Counted from the stretch's first letter, positions 47,844-59,198 are shown. The stretch: 64,000 nt of DNA from Catonia carolina (GCA_035578175.1 JAQMRL010000001.1:376965220-377029219); one strand, 5' to 3'. Made by a program: numbers and translations. Notes: generated by a model from the letters alone, not told the origin.

Positions 47844-48678
47844 TCAGTTCATAATATTGGTAAAAAAATTATTAAAGGAAACTAAATGTTCTTTTGGCTT
47901 GTCAATTACTGAAATACACTTCATAATGTCTGATGCACAAAGTCCTTTCACTTTACATTGAAAATCATCTTTTCCTCCGTTAACTGTGCATAGAAACAGT
48001 AACCACTTGCAGCGCAACACATAACCCACTGCTTGAATCCAAAACGTATGGTTTTCCCCCCGTATAGATCCTCATCTTCGTTCCAATACATTTGTTCTTG
48101 CAACAGTGAATGGTAACCAGTTAGCAGAAGGAACCCAAGGAATTTTTTGTGAAGCAGTCTACTGAAAATATATAACCATGACGATTATTTTGTGCAGCGT
48201 AGACACTTTGCTGAACTATGTGGATCATTGCATCTTCGTCAAATATCATCTCGAATACTTCAACATTCAATTTTTATGCTAATACGGTTTTCATATTTTC
48301 CTTCAGTAAGTCAATTCCACTAAAATCAGGTTCATTTACATCAAACTCAAGGTTGACTTTTTTCCAGTCTGAATGAAGTTTCAGTTTTGAACCGAGATTT
48401 CCCCTATATTTCGATTCACTAAAGGTGAGCTGTGATCCAGGTTTTGTGAATCGGAATTATTGGAGTGTAATTCAACTTTTCCTGGAACATTATTTGGATG
48501 CGTATATATCTTCCAAAATATTTTCATCTATTTCTTCACGATCAGATACAACATCTACATTGTCTGAAGGAAGCTCAATTACACCTATTGGGCCTTGTCC
48601 GTCCAACTGATCTAAGAATTAATGGTCATTCGTAACATATTCTAGTTCAGCAAGTGAAAGAAATTGTCTTACAGACAT
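47844..48678 (-). pseudogene. piggyBac-type transposase pseudogene
   Basis: The minus-strand ATG at 48678 opens 'MSVRQFLSLAEL' and an acidic N-terminus ('DNVDVVSDREEIDENILEDI'), as in piggyBac-derived proteins. Later pieces in other frames are 'DWKKVNLEFDVNEPDFSGI', 'HIVQQSVYAAQNNRHGY', 'EQMYWNEDEDLYGGKTIRFG' and 'HLVSFNNFFTN'. The last should be DNFFT; the catalytic Asp has become Asn. The Asp expected after the 'W(V/M)MC' motif is also absent. An internal deletion joins 'YWNEDED' to the GGK..RFGFK region. Stops and frameshifts are numerous, so it is inactive. Confidence 0.8.
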
Positions 48679-49206
48679 TGTTTCTGCAAGGAAAACAAAA
48701 TGTTACAGTTTGATAACATGTTTGTAAAATAACATGTCATCAGCCACGATCCCCAAATGGGTATCACACAATAAAGGCTAAAATAATTGAGAGTAGTAAC
48801 CTTTTGACTAAACCAGTCAACCTAACCTATAGAGAAACTACTAATCTCAGTCATATATCATATTCAATAGAAAAGTTATAAAAATAATGACAATTTTTTA
48901 AAATCAAATTATCATATTTTTAAAAAGCGCAACGTTCCCATCAATTTTCATTTCAGATCCAAATAATAAGAAAACCAAGTAAGTTTTATTCAAATAAGTG
49001 CAACCAATCAGAAGAATAGACCTCAACTAAATTACCCATAACATCAGCTGACAAAAAATAGGCAGTACTACCAACTTGCAGAGATTTAAGACAACAATCC
49101 CCAAATGGGGATCATGGCAAGGAATGGGTTAAAGTGCCAATATTCGGCTAACCGAACATATCCAAAAAAGTTTTAGGGAAAATTAATGGAATAATATATT
49201 TTAAAA

Positions 49207-49378
49207 CCGGCTCCGTGGCGTAGTGACTGGCGCGCTAGCCTACAAAGCGAAGATCCCGGATTCAATCCCCGGCTAGGGTCTGGAAATTTGAACACGTTAA
49301 AACCGCAGTTAAGGTACCAAAACCCACAGTAGTTGCTAATGACCAAGCTGTTGATATGACTTAAATAAACTAAAAACC
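49207..49378 (+). repeat. tRNA-derived SINE
   Basis: The head 'ctccgtggcgtagtgactgg' (A box) and 'gatcccggattcaatcc' (B box) are followed by the tail 'cccacagtagttgctaatga' then 'ccaagctgttgatatgactt'. Same family as the SINE at 63.7 kb and, more distantly, 20.8 and 19.2 kb. Confidence 0.82.
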
Positions 49379-49689
49379 TATTTTGAATTTTTTTTTTGTT
49401 AGAACGATTTCTTTTTTTATGAACGCATTAAAATAAATTTTTAACAGGACATTTTATTTTTCTGTAACGTTGAAAGTTTGGTCGGCAATGGCAGGCTTAC
49501 GCCTACATGTTTTCGAAATAAGGGCTGGCACTTTTTGTAAACCCTTATTCAAATTAAATAACTCTTTAGATCACATTTTTATTTATTGTTTCGGCACTAA
49601 AAGGGTTAAAGATACTTATAGGAATTCAGTTGTTCCTCTCACAATAAAGGATCACCTGTTCCGACTCACAGCAGCGACATAACTGTTAT

Positions 49690-50000
49690 TGCTATGAATT
49701 ATTACCATCTCTTGCCTGGCCTTCCAACATCTTTCCTCCTGTACGGTCGGAATTGCAAAATATTTAGGATATCCTTCCCTCAGACATTCTTTCTACATGC
49801 TCCCTCCATCGATTTCGACATTCTGCAATCTTTACATTTAGGTTGTAAACATCCAGTTCCGTTCTTAGGTCCTGCATAGTTGAAGGCGGTAAAGTAGCGG
49901 TACTACTAGCAACCTCAACCAGCGTTCGTAACGCGGCCAGGAGATTTATTAACTTACTGACAAACTCACAAACAGCCTCGGTATTCAGGACTGGAAACAA
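49690..50000 (-). pseudogene. LINE remnant, RT C-terminus
   Basis: The minus strand shows 'MQDLRTELDVYNLNVKIAEC' followed by 'RNRWREHVERMSEGRI'. After a frame change 'RTGGKMLEGQARDG' stands where 'R.RDVGRPRKRW' is expected. These are the final conserved blocks of an insect LINE RT. The upstream part of the ORF (49870-50000) has no RT similarity and may be unrelated sequence. Confidence 0.75.
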
Positions 50001-50499
50001 CGGAAATAAAAGTAACAGAAATTCAGTTTATAAGAGCATATAAAAATACTTTCGTCGGTTCTGAATATTCTATACAAGTTAAAGCGGATAAAAGAACCCC
50101 GTCATCTAATAAATGTTTTCTGTCAGAAAACGGTTTACCACAACCAAATAATCTAAATTACATTACCGGATGAAATCATTTTACCTAAATTTTTATTAAC
50201 TTGACAGAGACACAGTTAATCGGGAGTTTATGAAATTTGCATGGCCCTAATAAGTTTGGTTACTAGGTTAGGAACCTGTTTTTCTATCCTATTTTTAACG
50301 AACATTTAACTGATTTCTTTAGTACCACCAAATAAAGTAAGCTGTTTGTTTTGTGGTTCCTTTCCTTGTGAAGAACCATTAATGTGTGAAATTGATATGT
50401 AGACATTTCAGTATGATCTGATCCTTCAAAATGCTGAGGATAATATACTTATTACTTCAGATAATTATTCACAATTTTACATTAATAATTCATTATCAT

Positions 50500-51095
50500 C
50501 ATCTCCCATCATGGACTAGGCTTCTAGAGCCTGTTCCTGTGTCCATCGTTTCCTCGGCCTTCCAACGTCTCTTCTTCCATCCTGCCTCAATTTCCATACC
50601 TGCAGAGAAAAAAGACCTCAAGACATACGGAGCGGGCGATTCCTCCATCTCGTCCTATACTACTTGCACATCGACAAGGGGTTGAATATTATATTGCCTC
50701 CGATTGACCTCATTTCGTATTTGATCCAGCCACGTATATCCCTGAACGCTGCGTAAAAATCTATTTTCTGCCGCTTGCATGCACGAGTCATCATTTTTTT
50801 GTTGTTTATGCATACCTCACATACATAAGTCAGCAAAGCAATAGCCATCGTCTTGTCGAGTTTTATCTCAGTTTTCTTTCTGGCTTAACCCTTCAAAACA
50901 CGGTGTATAGTGACATAAATCATGCTGAATTTAGCTATATTATGAGGTATGTCACGTTCGCGATGAAAAGACACGTCACAACCAAGATATTTGAAGCTAT
51001 TCACCTGCTCCATAATGACGATGTTGATTACTATTTTGGAACGTAAGGGCTATTTTCCCAGGAATGCCATCACCTTTGACTTCGTACCTGATATT
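50500..51095 (-). pseudogene. LINE remnant, the longest of its type here
   Basis: The minus strand, almost collinear in one or two frames, reads 'MEQVNSFKYLGCDVSFHRER', 'NIAKFSMIYVTIHRVLKG', 'RKKTEIKLDKTMAIALLTYV', 'INKKMMTR'-like, 'FRDIRGWIKYEMRSIGGNII' and finally 'RRDVGRPRKRW'. This is the region after the catalytic core, with the F(K/T)YLGC motif intact. Two or more stops are present. A TTAACCC string at 50886-50892 belongs to this frame and is not a piggyBac end. Confidence 0.82.
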
Positions 51096-51120
51096 ATTTA
51101 ATTAACTGTTATTATTAATT

Positions 51121-51201
51121 GCGTAAATTGCAATAACATTTTTTTTTTCGGACGTTAAACCAAAAAAAAAAAAAAAAAAAAAATGTTATTGCAATTTACG
51201 C
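51121..51201. repeat. Perfect palindrome around a truncated SINE tail
   Basis: The left arm GCGTAAATTGCAATAACA plus T10 is perfectly complementary to the right arm, A22 plus TGTTATTGCAATTTACGC. The 13-nt centre 'cggacgttaaacc' matches the tail of the SINE at 44.8 kb (cggacgttaaa). This looks like a 13-nt, poly(A)-bearing SINE end joined to an inverted copy of its own flank. Confidence 0.92.
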
Positions 51202-51872
51202 TCCTGAGAACTCGAGTGACCCTGTGGGGAAAGAAGAATCAGAAACTTTCTACTTTAATAATTGATTTTATAAAAGTTTGATCACACAGAATATATGAAG
51301 ATTAATTTTTAATAATTAGCTGACTAATGAGAAGTCATTTCATATACTTCAGGAAGGGATTTGATGAGTAGATTGGCTATTACATTTTTAAACATGATCA
51401 CTGAGCATTTCATGTTCAATTTTAAGTTTGCTTTTCCAAAATAAATACTTTTCCTAAGGATTGGTGTTTAGATTTGATCATATTTGGAATCGAAAAAGTG
51501 GAAGTTAACGTTTCCCTACTAAAAAACTTTCATATGGTACTTTGTAATTATAAAATATTTTAAAATATATTTATATTTTTTTTATATTGCAAATATCACG
51601 CTTTGTATAACTGCGTGGAACGTAACTTAAGAAGACCTTGTAGTAGCTAGCGACACACGCTAAAGTTTAAACTTCATGACCACCACATCATCAAACTTCA
51701 ACTTTGATGATTAATTTTACTATTCCTGAGTCAGTGCAACCTGGACCTGTGAAACTTTTACGTTAACAATCCAACTGAACAACTTGCTGTCTCCGTACTT
51801 CCTCTATACACTATAACTAGACTCTTAAAAGAATTTACTCTGATAAACTGTATCAGCAATTCTCGATTTGCA
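51202..51872. other. AT-rich stretch, no gene recognised
   Basis: Nothing recognised. Confidence 0.4.
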
Positions 51873-52502
51873 GTTTATTGTTATTCCTTTAATCTACATG
51901 TGGATGATCATTATTGTTTTGTTACAGCTTGAGCTCTTCATACCTATTTTACTTTATTTCTTTTAGGATTCGAGTAAATATATTTTACCAATCAATTCCC
52001 TAGGTGTAGTTGTCTCGGGGTAATTCCCTAGGGGTGTAGTTTATTGTTATTCCTTTACTTTACATGTCAATGATCATTATTGTTTTGTTACAGTTTGAGC
52101 CCTTCGTACCTATTTTACATTATTTCTTTTACCATTCCAGTAAATACATTTACCAATCGATTCCCTAGGGGTAGTTCCCTAAGGGTAATTCCCTAGGGGT
52201 GTTGTTTATTGTTATTTCTTTAATCTACATGTGGATGATCATTATTGTTTTGTCACAGCATGAGCTCTTTATACCTATTTTTCTTTATTTTTTTTAGCAT
52301 TCCAGTAAATATGTTTTACAAATCAATTCCCTAGGTGAAGTTGTCTAGGGATAATTCCCTACGGGTGTAGTTTATTGTTATTCCTTTAACTTACATGTCG
52401 ATGATCATTATTGTTTTGTTACAGCTTGAGCTTTTATAACCTATTTAACTGTTTTTCTTTTACCATTCCAGTAAATATCTTTTTTTCCAATAAATTCCCT
52501 CC
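51873..52502. repeat. Tandem repeat, about 165-bp unit, four units
   Basis: Units start with 'tttattgttattcctttaa' or a close variant at 51873, 52040, 52205 and 52371; the last is cut short near 52502. Each unit includes 'gatgatcattattgttttg' and a terminal cluster of CCCTAGGGGT-type palindromes. The number of these clusters differs between units, so the array is also varying internally. No coding potential. Confidence 0.93.
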
Positions 52503-52883
52503 TGATCACTAGATCATAAACCTCATTTCTCAAACCAAAATATTTAGTTTTATTGAAAGTTATTTTCAATTGTAATTTTTCATAATTGTGAATACTTTGA
52601 ATAAGAGTATTTGCAACGATAATTCGGATCCAACTCGTGGAATAAATGGAATTTGAAATAATCTGAACGAGTGGCAGACTCTTCACGTACTCTAGAAGAA
52701 GAATGTTTCACTGAGTCTTCTTCAAGCAAATGAAATCCCTTCCAATCATAACACAAATTACGCAAGCAATAATATTTTATGATTTCTCGTAAAAATACTA
52801 GTATTAGTAATACCTCAGTATTCCAATGTACGGGATTAGTATTGTCTCCGAACACTTTAACTCATCATTCTAGAAATAAAGAA

Positions 52884-52970
52884 AATTAATTTCAATATCA
52901 TTTAGAAACAAAAGTAAATTGATAAGTTTGTTTAAATTTTTATGCTCGTTTCGTTTAATTTATTTTTTAA
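52884..52970. repeat. 87-bp direct repeat, left copy
   Basis: Closely matches 55074-55160 ('ttcaatatcatttagaaaca' onward to 'taatttattttttaa'), with about nine differences. R1-G lies between the copies. Confidence 0.8.
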
Positions 52971-52984
52971 CAACATACAACACT

Positions 52985-53115
52985 GATCCGGACTACCCAA
53001 GAAACATGTCGTATTCTACAATTAACCTCACATTCCAACAGCTTCATTTCTGTTTACCGCTTCCTTATTCAACGCCCACGTCTCGGATTCATTAAAATAA
53101 TACTGGGACTACATA
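52985..53115 (-). pseudogene. LINE remnant, short RT fragment
   Basis: The minus strand reads 'NESETWALNKEAVNRNEAVG' and, in another frame, 'RIRHVSWVVRISV'. That fits the blocks 'YGSETW.L....' and 'RR.LRISW.DRVTN' of insect LINE RTs. Short and frameshifted. Confidence 0.5.
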
Positions 53116-53820
53116 ACATCGTTATACTTTTATTGATAACTTATTCAAATTGATTTTTGAATAAGTTTTTAAAGGGAAACATCTTCATTATGCAATGAAC
53201 AAATTTGGTATTACAAACCGTAATTTTGAATCCATGGATTAAATTTTTAGCCCAAAAATACAAGAAATTATTAAACTACAAAAAAATAATAACCTATTTT
53301 ATTTAATGAAATTAATTTTTAATTGTAAATTATTTTAATTCATTTATATAATGTAAAATAACCTATTTTTGAATTACCATCAAAATATAGGCATAAACAT
53401 CGGTTTAAAGTTCACCTTCACCAGTTTGTATTTTTCTGGAAATTTCTGTGATGATAATTATAAACGAAAAACAGAACGATTTTTAGTAAAGTTAATGATT
53501 TTATTGTATAATATTTTAATGGTATTTTCAATGGTTTATTGTTTAAATATAAAATGAATGAGTGACAAAAATATGAATAATTAATGTTAATTCAACTGTG
53601 TATAGCATTAAAATATCAGTAATTTGTTTCACGATACAATGGACAGATATTAACGTTTATGTATGTATTTAACAGGGGAGTGCAATAATAATAGTACATT
53701 GTTAAACGTGAATAAACACGTACTTATTAAATGTATTAAGTATTTACAATTGAATACATTTAATGTATTTTGATAAATATTCACTTGAGCACTACTCACT
53801 TTATTAGTCCATTTAGTTAA
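53116..53820. other. AT-rich stretch, no gene recognised
   Basis: Nothing recognised. Confidence 0.45.
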
Positions 53821-53962
53821 TTTTTACTTTCTCTTGCTTACATGAATATATAATAGTAAGGAAAGCTGTTATAATTTCATGTTGATTTTTCGAAATCGAA
53901 TTTTCACCGGATCTACACGTTTTCAGACCTCTGAACCAAAAAAAACATGTTTTTAGCGATTG

Positions 53963-54019
<57 letters not shown>

Positions 54020-54784
54020 TGTGTGTGTGTGCGCGCGCGCGCGCGCGAACAGAATATCTCAAGAACGAAATATCGTACAAACTTGAAACTTAAATTAGAC
54101 ACCACTAGCGGACACGACACGAACATTTTCATCAAAATCGGTCAACCGGAAGTAGTAGTTTATTCGTGTACTTTTTCACTTTTTTACAATTTTCTCAAAA
54201 ACGGGTCCTACGATTTTTTATAAACTCGCCTTATTTACAAAATTTTTTATGCTCTACAAGATAAGAAAGGCGTCGTGACTGCTGAAATTCTTGGAGAGAC
54301 TGTTTTCATGTAAAAAATTGTTTTTTTAAGATTGCGGCTTTAATACGCAATTTAGCGCAAAAACTTAATAAAAGTTGTAGACAATTTAAAATTCTACAAC
54401 TTTTATTCCAAACATTTTTTTTGTATAACGCTTAGTTTAGCGGTAATTAGCGATTTTCTGTTTTTTTCTCACGGAAACGTGTGCAAAATCGATTTTTTTA
54501 AGATTTCGGGCTTTTTTATGAATTTTACGACAAAAGCGCATGTAATAAAGTTTATAGGAAATTAAAATATCTACAACTTTTATACCGTGAAAGAGTGATT
54601 TTCCGTATTTTTAAGCCAAACTGAGGTTGATTTTCATTTTGCGTCTTTCATTCATGATTAAAATTAGGTTATATTTATTGAGGTTAGTTTTTTGTTTATT
54701 TCCAATGTGTTATTACTAATGTTAGGTTTATATGAATTATTTGCATTGGCAAGAGAAAGTTGTGTGAGTGTTTCACACAACTTT
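53821..54784 (-). repeat. R1 interspersed repeat, copy G
   Basis: A near full-length minus-strand copy from 'tttttactttctcttgc' to 'tgtgtgagtgtttcacacaa'. The longest microsatellite of the family lies here (53966-54047): GT units, then a GC run (gcgcgcgcgcgc). The outer end holds a 9-bp palindrome GTTGTGTGA/TCACACAAC. Confidence 0.9.
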
Positions 54785-55328
54785 AAAGAATATTTATATA
54801 GAGTAAAATATCGATAAATATTCGTAAATTAAATGCATCAAGATAGATATTTCGTTTCTATTTATAAATGTGTTCTTTAGTTATCCTTAAAATATATTTG
54901 ACATAGATTAAAAGTTTTCGTAAAGAAATGTTATTGTAACAAACAGTTCTGTTTCTTTATTGTTGGAGTGGTGGAGACTTAAAGTCTGATCGATATTGAG
55001 GTCGCCAGTCACAATATTTTACACAAACGTTCATTCAGATCATATAGGAGGAAATAAATAAAGAAAACGCTTGAATTAATTTCAATATCATTTAGAAACA
55101 AAGGGAAATCGATAGGTTTGTTTAAATTTGTATGCTCGCTTTGTCTAATTTATTTTTTAATATTTTATTTCTATGTCTTCATTTCGTAGTTCTTTATGCA
55201 AGCACGGAATATTTTTAAAACGGTGTTTTAAAAGTATATTCTTAGAAAATTTAGAGGATAAGAATGTTGGTGTTTTATCATAGCTTTCCAAAAGGATTAA
55301 AAATTCTTACGTGTACAATAAAAAAAAA
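54785..55328. other. Spacer holding the right copy of the 87-bp repeat
   Basis: 55074-55160 repeats 52884-52970. Otherwise no feature recognised. Confidence 0.5.
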
Positions 55329-56300
55329 ATCTGGTGTGAACATTCACATTAGTTTCTCTTGCCAATGCAAATAATGAAAATATAACCTAACATTAGTAAT
55401 AAAACATAAGAAATAAACAAAAAAATTAACCTCCAAAAGCATAACTTTTTTTATTCATGAGTAAATGATGCAAAATGAAAATCAAACTTTGTTTGGCTTA
55501 ATAATACGGAAAATCACTCTTTTACGCTAAACTTGGTTCTGTAGAGAAAAATATTTGGAACAAAAGTTGTAGATGTTTTACTTTTCTATTTATTTTATAA
55601 TACACTTTTGTCGTATAATGTATACTAAGGCCGAAATCTTAAAAAATTATTTTTTACAGATTGTCATTTAAAGAAGCAGAAAATCACTAATTACCGCTAA
55701 ACTAAGCGTTATACAAAGAAATGTTTAGAATGAAATTTGTAGATGTTTAAATTATCTATAACTTTTATCATACTCTTTTACCCTTCAACGCAAATTAAGG
55801 CCGCAATCTAAAAAAAACTTTTTTCTTCAAGAGAAGAGCCTCTCCCAGAATTTCAGCAGTCATGACGCCTACCCTATCGTGTAGAGGATAAAAAATGTAG
55901 TACAGTAGGCGATTTAAAAAAAATCGTAGAAGCCGTTGGTAAGAAAATCGCAAAAAAGGTAAAATTACTCGAATAAACTATTACTTCCGGTTGTCCAATT
56001 TTGATGAAAATGTTCGTGTCGGGTTCTCTAGTGGTATCTAACTTAAGTTTCAAATTTCATTTTCGTACGATGTTCCATTCTTAAGATATTTTGTTCACAC
56101 ACACACACACGCGCGCGCGCGCGTACACACACACGCGCGCGCGCACACACACACAGACCAATCGCTAAAAATATTGTTTTGGGTTCAGGGGGTCTGAAAA
56201 CGTGTATATCCGCTAAAAACTCGATTTCGAAAAATCGACATGAAATCAATACTTTCCTTCCTTTATATTTATATAGGTCTATAAGCAAAAAAAGAAAAAG
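55329..56300 (+). repeat. R1 interspersed repeat, copy H
   Basis: A near full-length copy starting 'atctggtgtgaacattcac'. The 3' end is worn ('ataagcaaaaaaagaaaaag'). The microsatellite alternates CA and GC blocks (56096-56156). Confidence 0.88.
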
Positions 56301-56579
56301 AATTTCCATACTTCCGTTTTAAGCCTTTAAGTTAACCCATAAAGGGTTTAATATAAATAATGTAATGATTTCTAATGATTTCAAAAAATGTTGATTTAAT
56401 GTAGCCTACTCTACGTGTCTATGCCGTGATCATTTTTATTTGGTCAGGTTAAAAAAATGATTATATAAGTATTAATTTACCCAACATGTTAAAATATGCA
56501 AACATTTTACACATTCTGTAATTTTAACTAAGCCGTCTATCAAGCCCACAGCGACACCTTAAATAAAAAGTTAATTTAA
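56301..56579. other. Short AT-rich spacer before LINE J2
   Basis: No feature recognised; it ends at the J2 target duplication. Confidence 0.4.
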
Positions 56580-56588
56580 TTATATACG

Positions 56589-59198
56589 TTGCATAGATGG
56601 TAATGGTTATGAAGCCATATCGATTGGAGAGCCAACGTATTGGCCTTCTAATCCTGCCAAGTTGCCGGATTTGCTGGATTTCTTCGTTTCAAAAGGGATA
56701 GGGCGCTTCTATACTGATGTGGAAGGTTGTCTTGATGGAACATCTGATCACAGTCCTGTCATACTTATGGTCAGCACGGCAATTATAAAGAGAAAGAATG
56801 TACCATCTTTAACGAATCGTCATACCGACTGGCATGGTTTTACATCAATGGTAGATGATAACTTAAATCTGAATGTATCATTAAAGACAGGTGAAGAAAT
56901 AGATGTTGCCACACAGCACTTTACCAATATTGTACAGAAAGCAGCGTGGGCTAATACTCCTTTGGTTGAAAGTGGATTTGAGCACAAGAATTATCCTGAT
57001 GAGGTACTAGCAAAAGTTGCAGAAAAGAGACGCTTGAGACGAATATGGCACAACAGTAGAAACCCGGTTGACAAAAATAATTTCAATAGGGCGTCAAGGG
57101 AGTTAAAACTACTTATAGGAGATATAAAAAATTATGAGTTTTCAACGTACGTTGAAAATTTAGACGCCACGCAAATGAGTGACTTCTCTTTGTGGAAAGC
57201 AACAAGGCGGTTCAAGAGGCCAATAACACCAGTTCCACCAATTCGAATGGCAAATGGAGATTGGGCAAACAGCGATAAAGACAAGACTGAGGTATTTGCA
57301 TCCCATTTAGCTGAAAGCTTTCAACCAAACATGCGTGCATTTGACACTGACGACGGAGATATACGTGACTTTCTTAACAGCCCGCTACAACTAAGTCTTC
57401 CTATAAAACCATTTAAGAGGCAAGAATTGAAATCGATAATAAGAAGTCTACCAAGAGGTAAGGCTCCAGGTTTTGAGCTAATAACTGCAACCGTTTTACA
57501 GAAAATTCCTGAGCGAGCCATCACTTATTTAACATCACTCTTTAATGGTATATTGAGGACAATGCACTTTCCTTCTCAATGGAGGGTTTCCCAAGTAGTT
57601 ATGATACTCAAACCTGGAAAGCAACCTAATGAAGTGTCATCGTACAGACCTATAAGTCTTTTACCTCTACTTTCAAAAGTGTTCGAAAAATTATTCTTGC
57701 AAAGATTAAAAGTAGTACTGGCTCAAAACAACCTGATACCAGATCACCAGTTTGGATTCCGTTGTGGACATTCAACAACAGAGCAGATACATAGAGTTGT
57801 TGACGTAATTACAAAGTGCTTGGAGAGTAGGGAATATTGTTCTGTAGTGTTCCTAGATGTTGAAAAAGCCTTTGATAGAGTTTGGCATGAAGGCCTACTT
57901 TATAAATTGAAGATATTGTTACCACACCCCTATTTTCTAATTTTAAAATCTTATTTGAGTGGACTTCAAGTAAAGTTTAGAGACAAGTTATCTGATTTTT
58001 TTGATATTATGGCAGGCGTTCCCCAGGGATCGGTTTTAGGACCTGTACTATACACATTGTATACATCTGATATACCTGAAACTCCTGGTACGATCATTGC
58101 AACGTTTGCTGATGATACAGCCATCTTATCGACCAGTGAAGACCCTGCTTTTGCTTCGGATACCGTTCAAAATTATCTAATCAGTTTTGGAAGATGGTTA
58201 AACAAGTGGAAAGTAAAGATCAACACGGGTAAATCCAACCACGTCACTTTTTCCTTACGGAAGAAAACGTGTCCTCCAGTATTTTTAAACAACGAAAGAA
58301 TACCGGAGAGTACAGGTGCTAAGTACTTAGGACTTTACCTTGACAGGAGGCTCACGTGGAAAAATCATATCAAAATTAAAAGACAAGAGTTAAATACCCG
58401 ATTTAGTAAGATGCAGTGGTTGATGGGGCGACGATCTCCGTTATTAAGAGAAAATAAACTTTTAGTTTATAAAGCTATTTTGAAACCTATTTGGAGCTAC
58501 GGGATACAGTTATGGGGAACCAGTAGTAATAGTAACTTAGAAATTCTGCAACGGTTTCAAAATAAAGGTTACGGAACATCAGTAACCCCAACTGGTTTGT
58601 TACTAATAAGGATATTCACGATTATCTCAATATGCCAACAATTAAGGAAGAGATCAGACGATTTAACCAAAGCTATCAAAATCGTCTCTATAACCATACT
58701 AATCCATTGGCGATAAACTTGTTAAATAATTTTAATACTATACGAAGACTGAAAAGAATTCATGTTTTAGATTTAGTAGAGAGAGATTAAATCTTTTTCT
58801 TTTAACACCCTTAGGCCTAGCCTATTATGAAAATTTGTAAATAATATTGTTATAATTTTTATCTAAATTATTATTCCGTAAGAAGTAATAATTTTCTTGT
58901 ACTGTTAAAATGTAAATAATCTTTGTTCTTAGTGGTTAAGTTGTTGTTTAAATTATTTTATTATTCTTGTGTTGTTTCATAATATCATTCAATGTTTGTT
59001 TATATTCCATGTAAATGCTGATTTTATGTTTTCTTTACTTTCGTAACTAAGTGATTTATTAATACTTTGTTGCGTTTTAATTTGTAGGGAAGGGTCACTG
59101 GACACTTCCCTACTCAAGCTAGCGTTCGTATTGTGTCATAACTATTTACTTAAAGTTAAGCAGAACTGATTGTAAATTTTGCCAAATAAAAAAAAAAT
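56589..59198 (+). mobile_element. Jockey-clade LINE J2, 5'-truncated, 9-bp TSD
   Basis: TTATATACG flanks it (56580-56588 and 59199-59207). It begins inside the endonuclease domain and ends in a poly(A) tract after 'gccaaataaa'. It holds the endonuclease C-terminus, the complete RT domain, and a 3' UTR of about 400 bp. Length 2610 bp. The exact TSD, A-tail and only one frameshift mark a fairly young insertion. An R2 repeat lies just beyond its 3' end. Confidence 0.93.
56662..58790 (+). pseudogene. Reverse transcriptase of LINE J2, single frameshift
   Basis: Homology begins upstream of 56662 (…GEPTYWPSNPAK) and the frame has no proper start because the element is truncated. Residues 1-35 are the endonuclease end, with the 'SDHSPV' motif. 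RT motifs follow: 'GKAPGFELI' (E where D is usual), 'SYRPISLL', 'HQFGFRCGHST', 'VVFLDVEKAFDRVWH', 'GVPQGSVLGPVLY' and the catalytic 'TFADDTAIL' (near 58105-58116). Then come 'KYLGLYLDRRLTW' and 'LKPIWSYGIQLWG'. A one-base deletion near 58565-58572 shifts the frame. The true C-terminus continues in the next frame ('IRRLKRIHVLDLVERD') to TAA at 58788-58790. The catalytic aspartates are present. Confidence 0.93.

Larger units (their letters stand above)
47282..49609 (-). mobile_element. Decayed piggyBac-like element, complex boundaries
   Basis: Several piggyBac-type ends frame a transposase pseudogene. The left end at 47282 is 'ttcaaccctttcagtacca'. The far right end is the inverse of 'ttaacccttttagtgcc', with TTAA at 49606-49609. 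A second right-facing end is the inverse of 'ttaacccattccttgcc', with TTAA at 49129-49132. Inner inverted repeats 'cccatttggggatcgtggc' lie near 47464 and (inverted) near 48750. The simplest reading is one old element with duplicated or nested termini, later hit by a SINE at 49207. Exact limits are uncertain. Confidence 0.6.

Noticed and set aside
49764..50000. 78-codon minus-strand ORF as an intact small gene
   Set aside because: Only its second half resembles a LINE RT end and the first half is unrelated, so it is a chance extension of a remnant.
50886..50930. TTAACCCTTCAAAACACGG as a piggyBac end
   Set aside because: The bases lie within a continuous LINE reading frame (…HRVLKG…) and are explained by it.
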